Source of the DNA: a bacterium
GTDB taxonomy: Bacteria > Latescibacterota > UBA2968 > GCA-2709665
DNA: 16,669 bases
Direction of reading: 5' to 3'
Assembly: GCA_027619145.1 (NCBI GenBank)
Contig: JAQCGA010000019.1
Span: 1-16,669, forward strand
Part shown: positions 8,075 through 15,042 of the stretch, in pieces
How the letters are laid out: every line of letters starts with the position of its first letter
Position numbering within the stretch: the first letter of the stretch is position 1
Position numbers and translations under genes: made by a program
The notes under the pieces: model-generated
The model's input: the letters and a program-made list of their open reading frames with translations, nothing else
The model's database searches: none
Told to the model about the DNA's origin: nothing

Positions 8075-9487
8075 ATGCTCGATACCCGCGCAGAAATCAA
8101 TGCATTGCTTGGCCGCCTCGAATTCTCTTCTGGCCGGGCCCTCACCAAAGTGGCCTGCTGCACCCTTCTGGCCGTACTACTTGCCTTCCTTCCCGAACAC
8201 CCCGGTCTCACCGATGCCGCACGCTGGGTGCTCTTCATCCTTGTCCTCGCCGCTGGAATGTGGATTTCAGAAGCCATCCCGGCCTTTGCCGTTGCTCTTC
8301 TGGTAATTGCGCTCGAAATTGCAATTCTGGGAAAGCCGGGAGGTGTTTTTGCAACCGGACCCAACGACTGGGAAACGTTTGTGCGCCCCTGGTCCAGTCC
8401 TTTGCTCTGGCTCTTCTTCGGCGGCCTCGTCCTGGCTGAAGCCGCCGCCCGTACGGGCCTGGATCGCTGGCTCTCCGGCCAGGTACTGGGCTGGTTCGGC
8501 AATCGCCCGGGGGCCGTCCTTCTGGGCACAATGACCCTCACCGGTGCCTTTTCCATGTTCATGTCCAACACGGCTACCACCGCCATGATGCTCGCGGTTA
8601 TGGCCCCTGTCTTGAAAACGTTAGAATTTGACGACCCTTTTATCAAAGCCCTCTTGCTGGGTGTACCTTTTGCCGCCAACCTCGGTGGAATGGGCACCAT
8701 CATCGGCACCCCGCCCAATGCCATTGCCGCAGGCTCTTTAGCAGCAACACACCCCGTGACCTTTACCATGTGGATGGTCATTGGCATTCCGCCCGCCATC
8801 CTGCTCTCTGGGATTACCTGGTTTTATCTGTTAAAAAAATACCCCTGCAAAACCGGACGACTGGACCTGTCCGCCTTGCGTGCACCCGGCACCAATTCCA
8901 TTCTTCCTCTCTGGAAACGCATCCTTGTCATGGCCGTATTTTTCCTCACCGTAGGCCTCTGGATGACCGGCCCTTTTCACGGCATTCCCACACCTGTCGT
9001 CTCATTTCTGCCCATCAGCATTTTCGCTGCAACCGGCGTCATTCGCGTCCAGGAAATCCGTTCCCTCCATTGGGACGTACTGTTGCTCATCGCCGGCGGC
9101 CTGTCTCTGGGTGTGGCCGTCTCCGAGACAGGGCTGGCAACCTGGATCGTAGGCCTGCTCCCCATCGGTGGCCTGGGCAGCATCGCTCTGGCCCTGGTAC
9201 TGGCCTATCTGGCCGCAACCCTTTCCAACGTGATGAGCAACACGGCTGCCGCCAACGTCCTCGTGCCAATCGGGATCGCCATAGGTGCTACATCTCAGGC
9301 CTCCATCGTCATCCCCATCGCTCTGGGTGCCTCCGCTGCCATGTGCCTTCCCATCTCTACTCCACCCAACGCCATTGCGTTCACCTCCGGAAAATTGAAC
9401 GCCCAGGATTTCCTCCGGGGTGGCCTGCTCATGGGTTTCCTCGCCCCCGCCATCGTCGTGCTCTGGTCCGCCTTTATTCTCCGCTGA
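8075..9487 (+). CDS. SLC13/DASS family anion or dicarboxylate transporter
   Basis: This 470-residue polytopic membrane protein has about eleven to twelve helices. It shows the inverted pair of sodium- and substrate-binding elements of the divalent anion:sodium symporter family: MSNTATTAMM at 163-172 and MSNTAAANVLVP at 387-398. Each is followed by a Thr-Pro-Pro-Asn loop (GTPPNAIA at 211-218; STPPNAIA at 428-435). These SNT motifs are the known ligand-binding signature. Likely substrates are C4-dicarboxylates, citrate, sulfate or phosphate, driven by Na+; the choice cannot be made from sequence. Its ATG follows the TAA of the ATPase-like gene with no gap, so translation is probably coupled. 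Only a weak purine-rich ribosome site (AAGAAAG) precedes it. Confidence 0.9.
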   Translation: MLDTRAEINALLGRLEFSSGRALTKVACCTLLAVLLAFLPEHPGLTDAARWVLFILVLAAGMWISEAIPAFAVALLVIALEIAILGKPGGVFATGPNDWETFVRPWSSPLLWLFFGGLVLAEAAARTGLDRWLSGQVLGWFGNRPGAVLLGTMTLTGAFSMFMSNTATTAMMLAVMAPVLKTLEFDDPFIKALLLGVPFAANLGGMGTIIGTPPNAIAAGSLAATHPVTFTMWMVIGIPPAILLSGITWFYLLKKYPCKTGRLDLSALRAPGTNSILPLWKRILVMAVFFLTVGLWMTGPFHGIPTPVVSFLPISIFAATGVIRVQEIRSLHWDVLLLIAGGLSLGVAVSETGLATWIVGLLPIGGLGSIALALVLAYLAATLSNVMSNTAAANVLVPIGIAIGATSQASIVIPIALGASAAMCLPISTPPNAIAFTSGKLNAQDFLRGGLLMGFLAPAIVVLWSAFILR

Positions 9488-9567
9488 CGTCCACCCTCAA
9501 TCTCCGCTTGACACCGCCCTCTCCTATGCTTTCCCTACATCATCCACTCCTCAATCCACAGTCCCAG

Positions 9568-9609
9568 ATAATTGACAATTGATGATTGAAAATTGATAAT
9601 TGATAATTT
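9568..9609 (+). repeat. AT-rich ATTGATA-type tandem spacer repeat
   Basis: This 42 bp stretch is made of imperfect heptamers close to ATTGATA (ATTGACA, ATTGATG, ATTGAAA, ATTGATA, ATTGATA). It stands out sharply from the C-rich surroundings. It lies just upstream of the lyase gene. A related stretch lies at 14976-15017 upstream of the NADH dehydrogenase gene. Confidence 0.75.
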
Positions 9610-9632
9610 CTTTACCCTCTCCATCTTTCCGA

Positions 9633-9637
9633 AAGGA
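9633..9637 (+). promoter_or_regulatory. Ribosome binding site selecting the lyase start
   Basis: AAGGA lies six bases before the ATG at 9644. It argues against an in-frame TTG at 9593, which would place translation inside the AT-rich repeat. Confidence 0.65.
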
Positions 9638-9643
9638 CCCCCC

Positions 9644-12289
9644 ATGCTCCTCTGCTCAACCTTACTCTCCTTAGCCTTGCTCTTTTTCTTCGCCCGAACC
9701 GCCAAAGCAGAACCTGTCTTCCCTTCCCACGTAAATCATCCTGACCAGCTCCTGGAACGCCTTCAACCCGTCCTGGCTCTCTCCGAAGCAGAACTCCTGG
9801 ACCTCATCCCCGAACGCGCTGGCCTTTTTTTTGTAGGCTGCCCCAACTGTAACGGCGGTGCCCAGGAAGGCCAGATCAGCTGGTCCCTGGATAAGCCGCA
9901 CGAAGTCTTTTGTAAATACTGTGACATGCGGTACCCCAACGATAAATTTCCCGACACCAAAATCCTCGAAGTCAAAAATCCTGTCGGCCAAATCCAGAAA
10001 TACCCCTACTGGGAAGATGAAACCGGATACCGCTATTTCTTCCGTGCCAAAGGTTGGTTTCTCGCCCGCGCATTTTTTGCAAATGCGGCTTACGACCTCG
10101 CAAAACTCTACCACGCCACCGGAGATTCAACCTTCGCTCAACGCTCTGCCTTCATTCTCAACCGCTTCGCAGAAGTCTACCCCGGATACTGCGTACACCA
10201 CGACCTGCCCTTCCGCCAAAAGATCATTTATCCTGGCGACCAGGACTTCCCCTATCCCGTGACCGATTACCGCGCATCCAAATGGGATTGGTGGGCCTAT
10301 ATGGACATCCCCGAAAACCTCATCTATACCTACGACCTGATTCGAGAGAGCGATGCTTTAACCGCAGAAATGAAAGCCCGTATCGAAAACAACTTTTTCC
10401 ACGCAAGCCTGACCTTCGTACGCAACTACCCGCCCGCCCTTACCAACATGGACCCCACCCTCCTGCGCGGCTTCATTGCCGCCGGACGCGTCCTGAGCGA
10501 ACCGGACTACATCCACGACACCATAGACCGCATTGACCGCCTGATAGAAGGTCAATTCTTTTTCGATGGAATGTGGCGCGAAGGTGCCATCTCCTATCAC
10601 AACCAGACGGTAGGCGGCCTGGGCCAACTCATCAATCGCCTGGCCGGGTACAGTGACCCCGATGGGTACACCCACCCCAAAGACGGCGAACACTACAGCA
10701 ACCTGGACCTCACCGAGCGCTTTCCCATTCTACAAAAAGCCCGGAAGGTTCCGGTATTGCTGCGCTACCCCAACGGCCGCGTGGTACCCACACACGACAC
10801 CTGGGCTAACGAACAGCGAGATGCCCCGAACAACACCGGCCCCATGCTCCTGGCTGCTATGGGCCACGCCCGCCTGGACCTGGGCAAAGGTGAAAATCAG
10901 ACCCAGACCTACCTCCACTTCTCCGGCGGGTACGGCCACCAGCACGCGGACCTGCTCAGCCTCACCCTCTTTGCCCGCGGCCAGGAACGCCTCAGCGACA
11001 TCGGCTACACCCATACCCGCCACCGCGTCTGGACCCTCTCCACCCTTTCGCACAACACCGTCACAGTCAATGGGGAAGACCAGAACTTCGGTTCCATGAA
11101 TCATCCCTCAGACGGAAACCTTTTACTCTACGTCCCCGGAGACGATACCTTCCAGGCCATCGAAGCCAGCGGAGACCGAGCCTATCCAGACATCACCTCC
11201 ACATACCGTCGCACATTGATCCAGATCGGCCTCTCGCCGGAACAAAATTATACCGTGGACCTCTTTGCTGTTTCCGGCGGCAACCGCCACGAATACACCC
11301 TGGTAGGCGACGCCAACCAGGACGGAACCCTGGAAACGGACCTCTCCACCACAAAGTACGGAGACACCCTCCTGCCGCCCGGCGTCCAAGCCACCTTGCC
11401 CACCGGCGAAAGTGTCAAAGGCGACGCCGAAGGCCACAACCTGGGTTACGCCTACATTCGCAACGTTCAGCAAACAACCATCTCTTCACCCTGGACCGCC
11501 ACCTTCACCAGCGGGGGCGAACCCAAAGGTACCGTTCGCGTACACAGCCTCACCCAACCCGACGGCACCCTCTACCTTGCCGAAGCGCCTTCCGTCCGCC
11601 GTGCGGCTGAAGACGACACCAAACTCGACAGCATTACCATGCCGGTCCTGCTCTATCGGCGAGATGGAAACAACCTCTCCACCCTTTTTGCAACCGTCCT
11701 CGAACCCACCTCCGGAAAGGCGTTCCTCGATTCCGTTGAACGCCTCTCGCTTGAAGCTGGCTCGGAACATGCCATTGCCCTCAAAATCACCTCCGGAGAA
11801 ACCACAGACTACATCCTCTACTCGCCAGACCCACAACGCGCCGTCAGCGCCGCAGGCATCACCCTTACGGGTCGCATCGGCTTCATACGCGAACGCAACG
11901 GCCGCGTAGAATCACAAACCCTGGTCGGCGGCACAAGCCTCGAAAAAGACGGCACCCAACTCGAAGGCTCCGGCATCTTCTCCGGCGACATCCTCAGCAC
12001 CCTGCGAAAATCCTCGGAGGACACGGTAGACGGCCTGGTCGTAGACGCCAACTTGCCCGAAGGCGACGAACTCGCCGGACAAACCGTCATCATCCACGAC
12101 GGCGCAGGCTTCACATACGGCCACGAAATCGCCCACGTTATCCACCAGGACAACAAGACTGTCCTCGTCCTGGCCGACGATCCAGGTTTCGAGATCGACA
12201 CCGAAAACAACAGCCGCCTCCTCTTTTTCCCAGGACGTTCCTGGACGGGCCAGAACCGCTTCGAAATCTCAACCACGGTTCAAAAATAA
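9644..12289 (+). CDS. Secreted heparinase II/III-like polysaccharide lyase
   Basis: This is an 881-residue secreted protein. The signal peptide is residues 1-22 (a run of Leu/Phe ending ARTAKA). Next is a four-cysteine site, C66-x2-C69 and C90-x2-C93, that could hold a zinc ion. An alpha/alpha toroid domain follows (about 95-400; landmarks LLRGFIAAGRVL and FFDGMWREGAISYHNQ). Then comes the heparinase II/III beta-sandwich, starting at GGYGHQHADLLSL with His432, His434 and Asp436, through SDIGYTHTRHRVW to SHNTVTV with His470 and Asn471. These match the family's metal-binding and catalytic region. The last 300 or so residues are mainly beta-rich. Relatives cleave acidic polysaccharides by beta-elimination in the periplasm or outside the cell. 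The exact substrate (alginate, heparin-like or other uronate glycan) is not readable. The start was chosen by ribosome site and signal peptide. Confidence 0.85.
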   Translation: MLLCSTLLSLALLFFFARTAKAEPVFPSHVNHPDQLLERLQPVLALSEAELLDLIPERAGLFFVGCPNCNGGAQEGQISWSLDKPHEVFCKYCDMRYPNDKFPDTKILEVKNPVGQIQKYPYWEDETGYRYFFRAKGWFLARAFFANAAYDLAKLYHATGDSTFAQRSAFILNRFAEVYPGYCVHHDLPFRQKIIYPGDQDFPYPVTDYRASKWDWWAYMDIPENLIYTYDLIRESDALTAEMKARIENNFFHASLTFVRNYPPALTNMDPTLLRGFIAAGRVLSEPDYIHDTIDRIDRLIEGQFFFDGMWREGAISYHNQTVGGLGQLINRLAGYSDPDGYTHPKDGEHYSNLDLTERFPILQKARKVPVLLRYPNGRVVPTHDTWANEQRDAPNNTGPMLLAAMGHARLDLGKGENQTQTYLHFSGGYGHQHADLLSLTLFARGQERLSDIGYTHTRHRVWTLSTLSHNTVTVNGEDQNFGSMNHPSDGNLLLYVPGDDTFQAIEASGDRAYPDITSTYRRTLIQIGLSPEQNYTVDLFAVSGGNRHEYTLVGDANQDGTLETDLSTTKYGDTLLPPGVQATLPTGESVKGDAEGHNLGYAYIRNVQQTTISSPWTATFTSGGEPKGTVRVHSLTQPDGTLYLAEAPSVRRAAEDDTKLDSITMPVLLYRRDGNNLSTLFATVLEPTSGKAFLDSVERLSLEAGSEHAIALKITSGETTDYILYSPDPQRAVSAAGITLTGRIGFIRERNGRVESQTLVGGTSLEKDGTQLEGSGIFSGDILSTLRKSSEDTVDGLVVDANLPEGDELAGQTVIIHDGAGFTYGHEIAHVIHQDNKTVLVLADDPGFEIDTENNSRLLFFPGRSWTGQNRFEISTTVQK

Positions 12290-12290
12290 A

Positions 12291-12309
12291 ATCCGGCCCG
12301 AAACCGGAT
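12291..12309 (-). terminator. Short hairpin with T-tract on the minus strand
   Basis: ATCCGG and CCGGAT form a perfect 6 bp stem around a 7-base loop, directly after the lyase stop codon. Read on the minus strand, the hairpin is followed by TTTATTTTTG, which resembles an intrinsic terminator. On the + strand no T-run follows. No minus-strand gene lies to the right, so the role is doubtful. Confidence 0.25.
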
Positions 12310-12420
12310 GCGGTCAGCGCTGGTGTAAAATTCGGCCTACCTCTGGCCTACGACGCCGAGGCGGATCAGAAATCCTGGCAAGCCAAGCAGGACCTCTTCC
12401 GAGAGACCTTCTCCGAATAG
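12301..12420 (+). pseudogene. Relic resembling the C terminus of a dienelactone hydrolase
   Basis: An open frame of 39 residues ending at TAG (12418-12420) has no usable start and no ribosome site. Its sequence includes AGVKFGLP followed by YDAEADQKSWQAKQDLF and RETFSE. This looks to me like the tail of alpha/beta hydrolases of the dienelactone hydrolase family, which end with GVKHGF, a tyrosine-aspartate element, a conserved Trp and a final helix. In this copy the expected catalytic His-Gly-Phe is replaced by Phe-Gly. If right, it is the last piece of a deleted gene, left between the lyase and the amidohydrolase. The family call rests on recall of a short pattern and is tentative. Confidence 0.35.
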
Positions 12421-12457
12421 AGACCTCATCCCTCAAACCTCACAAGCGAGCGCACCC

Positions 12458-13537
12458 ATGCCAGCCTTTACAGGCACCGTAGACACCGACATCCACCCCG
12501 TTGTCAACCCCAAGCGTATCCAGGAGTACCTGCCCGAACCCTGGCGAACCCGGTACAACTCAGGAAGCCGTGGACCGGGCAATCTCGGATACTGGAACCC
12601 CAACGGGGTGATGCGCTCGGACACCGTATTGCCCGATGGCAGCAAAATTGAAAAAAGCCCGGAGGCTCTGTCCACTCATTTTATGGACGAATACGACATC
12701 GACATTGGCATCCTCAACCCTGCCGGTGCCCTGCACATCGGCCTCTCACCAGACCCGGACTATGCCGCCGCTGTCATATCTGCCACCAACGAAGTCGTCG
12801 CGACAGACTGGTTGCCCGCAGATGCGAGGTACCGCGCCGCCATCGTCATTTCTCCTGCAGACCCCGAACTGGCCGCCCGTGAAATTCACCGCTGGGCAGA
12901 CCACCCCGGCTTCGTTCAGGTTCTCATGCCCAGCGGCGCACGCATTCCTTACGGCCAGCGCTTTTACCATCCCATCTACGCTGCAGCCCACGAACACGGC
13001 CTGCCCGTCTCCATCCACCCTGGCTCCGAAGGCGTAGGCATTTCAGGTGCGCCCACCGCCGCAGGGTATCCCACCACCTACTTTGAATGGCACACCGGTC
13101 TGGTAGGCAGCTACATGGCGCACCTCATCAGCCTCATCTGCGAAGGTGTATTTACCAAATTCCCCAACCTCAAATTCGTACTCATCGAAGGCGGCGTCTC
13201 CTGGGTCCCCCCCCTGATGTGGCGCTTCGACAAAAACTGGAAAGCCCTCCGCATGACCACACCCTGGCTCAACCGTCCGCCCAGTGAAATCATCACCGAA
13301 CATATTCTGCTCACCACCCAGCCCGTAGACGAACCCAACATCGCCAGCCACTTCAAATCCATCCTCGACATGTTCGACGCCGGGCGCATGCTCATGTTCT
13401 CCAGCGATTACCCCCATTGGGACGGAGACACCCCGGACTTTGCTCTACGCGCCATTCCGGAAACGCTCCGAGATCGCGTCATGCACCAGACCGCCCGAGA
13501 ACTCTACCGTCTTCCGGAGGCAAACCATGGTAACTAG
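12458..13537 (+). CDS. Metal-dependent amidohydrolase (amidohydrolase 2 family)
   Basis: This 359-residue protein follows the Amidohydro_2 (PF04909) TIM-barrel pattern shared with ACMSD and 2,3-/2,6-dihydroxybenzoate decarboxylases. Candidate metal ligands are Asp11 and His13 in the first strand (TDIH, a DxH form of the usual HxH or ExH), His187 in VSIHPGS, and Asp317 in SSDYPHWD near the C terminus. FVQVLMPSG at 152-160 and LKFVLIEGGVSWVP at 238-251 are also typical. Family members either hydrolyse C-O/C-N bonds or decarboxylate aromatic and unsaturated acids, so the reaction cannot be fixed here. It has no signal peptide and is cytoplasmic. Its last 11 bases overlap the start of the Rieske-type gene, so the two proteins are probably made together and may act as a pair. 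The ATG has no strong ribosome site. Confidence 0.85.
   Translation: MPAFTGTVDTDIHPVVNPKRIQEYLPEPWRTRYNSGSRGPGNLGYWNPNGVMRSDTVLPDGSKIEKSPEALSTHFMDEYDIDIGILNPAGALHIGLSPDPDYAAAVISATNEVVATDWLPADARYRAAIVISPADPELAAREIHRWADHPGFVQVLMPSGARIPYGQRFYHPIYAAAHEHGLPVSIHPGSEGVGISGAPTAAGYPTTYFEWHTGLVGSYMAHLISLICEGVFTKFPNLKFVLIEGGVSWVPPLMWRFDKNWKALRMTTPWLNRPPSEIITEHILLTTQPVDEPNIASHFKSILDMFDAGRMLMFSSDYPHWDGDTPDFALRAIPETLRDRVMHQTARELYRLPEANHGN
13516..13520 (+). promoter_or_regulatory. Ribosome binding site inside the amidohydrolase gene
   Basis: GGAGG lies six bases before the ATG at 13527, inside the end of the amidohydrolase gene. It sets the start of the Rieske-type protein and supports translational coupling. 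The longer frame from a TTG at 13440 is not needed. Confidence 0.75.
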
Positions 13538-13886
13538 AACCCCGGTTCGGGTAGCCACCCTGGACGAGCTCCCGCTCGGCGGCCAAAAAATGGTAAACCT
13601 GGAAGGCCAGTCGATTGGCCTCTACAACGTCGACGGAGAAATCATCGCAGTGCTCAACGTCTGCCCACACGAGCTCGCACCCATCTGTCGTGGCCGCGTC
13701 ACCGGCACCACCCTGCCCTCTCAACCTGGTGAATACCGCTGGGGCCGGGAAGGCGAAATTCTCAGCTATGCCTGGCATGGCTGGGAATTCGACCTCACCA
13801 CCGGAAATGCCCTTGCAGATTCTCGAAAACGTTTGCGCCGCTATCCCGTTACCATTCAAAGTGATATCATCTACGTGACCCCCTGA
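13527..13886 (+). CDS. Small Rieske-type ferredoxin-like protein missing one Cys ligand
   Basis: This 119-residue protein has the size and fold pattern of a stand-alone Rieske [2Fe-2S] domain, as found in ferredoxin components of oxygenases. The first cluster motif is present: C46-P-H48 within NVCPHELAPICRG. The second motif, normally C-P-W-H-G-W-x-F, reads Y81-A-W-H84-G-W-E-F, with TAT in place of a Cys codon. With only one of the two cysteines, a normal cluster should not form, unless Cys54 or Tyr81 takes over. A single base change (TGT to TAT) would explain it, as would a sequence error. The gene overlaps the amidohydrolase by 11 bases and lies 40 bases before the next gene. If functional, it would pass electrons to a partner oxygenase, but none is encoded in the window. 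Otherwise it may be an accessory subunit of the amidohydrolase. Confidence 0.8.
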   Translation: MVTRTPVRVATLDELPLGGQKMVNLEGQSIGLYNVDGEIIAVLNVCPHELAPICRGRVTGTTLPSQPGEYRWGREGEILSYAWHGWEFDLTTGNALADSRKRLRRYPVTIQSDIIYVTP

Positions 13887-13926
13887 CCACTACCCCCTCC
13901 TCCTCATATTATCCACTGGAGAGCCA

Positions 13927-14967
13927 ATGGACTCTGAACCCGTCCCCGATGATCACCTCATAGAATCGCCACACCTCTTCGACCGACCCGCCCTGGCCCT
14001 GGTCAAACAACGCTTCGTTGAAGTCCACGCCGCGTCCGAAGCGATCTACCATGGAAACGGCGTATGGGGCAAAAGCGCTCTGGGTGAATCCTACCCTCCC
14101 ATGTACCGCAACACCGCCTGGCGCATCTGCGGGTATGCCGAAGCGCTCAAAGTCGCAGACAACAGCGTGTACCGCCGACGCCTGCTCGACGGCGGGGAAT
14201 ACCTGCTCAAAGAACAGCAGCCAAACGGCAGTTTCCTCTGGTGGGCCAGAGAAACCCACGGTCACCCGGAAACGGACCGCCTGCTCTACTGCACTGCCAA
14301 CCCGGGCGTTGCCTTCCTGGAAGCCTACCACCTCACAAAAGACGAACGCTTCCTCAACGCCTCAGCCCGTGCCGCAGACTGGGCCGTAGGCCACCCCATT
14401 TCACCCAACAACAACTACAACTCCTTTGCCGTCTGGCACCTCTCTGAACACTATCGTGTCACCGGCGAAACCCGCTACCTGGATTCCGCGCTGAATAAAA
14501 ATTCCGAAGGCGTCTATCCCTCCCAGTTGCCCAACGGCGCCTGGGCCGGGCACAACGCCTGGATCTTTTACCACGGCATCATCGCACGCGGTATGGCCGT
14601 CCTCTACGGCGTCCTTCCCAAAAACCACGAAGCCGCACCCGAACTGCGCAAGCGGCTGATCATGGCCATCAATCACATCCTGCGCGAACAGCGCCCCACC
14701 GGCCACTTCCGCGCCTGCTTCGACTCGGAAGAATGGGGAAAATCCCGAAAACCTGAAAATCCCTACTCCTCCCACCCAACGGACATCTTCGACCCCCTCG
14801 TCCTGCACGCTCTCGTTTATGTTCACGAAACCACCGACATGGACGTGGCCGGGCCGCTCTACGGAATTCTTTCCTCTCCACCGCCTAACCCGGACCAGCA
14901 CCAGGGCATGGCCCCGTACGGATACGGTGTAGGTTACCGCTGGCTCGCGCACCACCCGGCCTCCTGA
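13927..14967 (+). CDS. Predicted alpha/alpha-barrel (six-hairpin glycosidase-like) protein
   Basis: This is a 346-residue protein without a signal peptide. I do not recognise a specific named family. The pattern of repeated helical hairpins with aromatic-rich turns suggests an (alpha/alpha)6 or (alpha/alpha)7 barrel as in glycoside hydrolases, glucuronyl hydrolases or N-acylglucosamine 2-epimerases. Examples are RNTAWRICGYAEAL, PNGSFLWWARETHGH, NPGVAFLEAYHLT, NSFAVWHLSEHYRVTGE and GAWAGHNAWIFYHGI. Several conserved-looking acidic and aromatic residues (Glu109, Trp212, His216, Asp286, Asp289) could line a sugar site, but no catalytic pair can be assigned. GGAGAG (13918-13923) lies just upstream of the ATG. 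It follows the Rieske-type gene by 40 bases and is probably in the same operon, so it may act on the same compound, perhaps a sugar derivative. Confidence 0.65.
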   Translation: MDSEPVPDDHLIESPHLFDRPALALVKQRFVEVHAASEAIYHGNGVWGKSALGESYPPMYRNTAWRICGYAEALKVADNSVYRRRLLDGGEYLLKEQQPNGSFLWWARETHGHPETDRLLYCTANPGVAFLEAYHLTKDERFLNASARAADWAVGHPISPNNNYNSFAVWHLSEHYRVTGETRYLDSALNKNSEGVYPSQLPNGAWAGHNAWIFYHGIIARGMAVLYGVLPKNHEAAPELRKRLIMAINHILREQRPTGHFRACFDSEEWGKSRKPENPYSSHPTDIFDPLVLHALVYVHETTDMDVAGPLYGILSSPPPNPDQHQGMAPYGYGVGYRWLAHHPAS

Positions 14968-14975
14968 TCCGACCC

Positions 14976-15017
14976 GACAATTGGCAATTGCCGATTGATA
15001 ACTGACAATTGATAATT
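14976..15017 (+). repeat. AT-rich ATTGATA-type spacer repeat with palindrome
   Basis: This 42 bp stretch shares GACAATTG and TTGATAATT with the repeat at 9568-9609. It contains the perfect palindrome GGCAATTGCC at 14983-14992. It fills most of the gap before the NADH dehydrogenase gene. Function is unknown; it could spread as a small mobile or slippage-derived spacer. Confidence 0.7.
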
Positions 15018-15042
15018 CCTTCTTTCATACTCTTCGAACCTC

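Noticed and set aside
9508..9513. Perfect TTGACA as a -35 box before the lyase gene
   Set aside because: No acceptable -10 box at 16-18 bases; TATGCT lies only 11 bases away.
9593..9643. Upstream TTG start for the lyase gene
   Set aside because: It would begin inside the AT-rich repeat and spoil the signal peptide; AAGGA plus ATG at 9644 is better.
13440..13526. Upstream TTG start for the Rieske-type gene
   Set aside because: The extra residues are amidohydrolase coding sequence in another frame; GGAGG plus ATG at 13527 is better.
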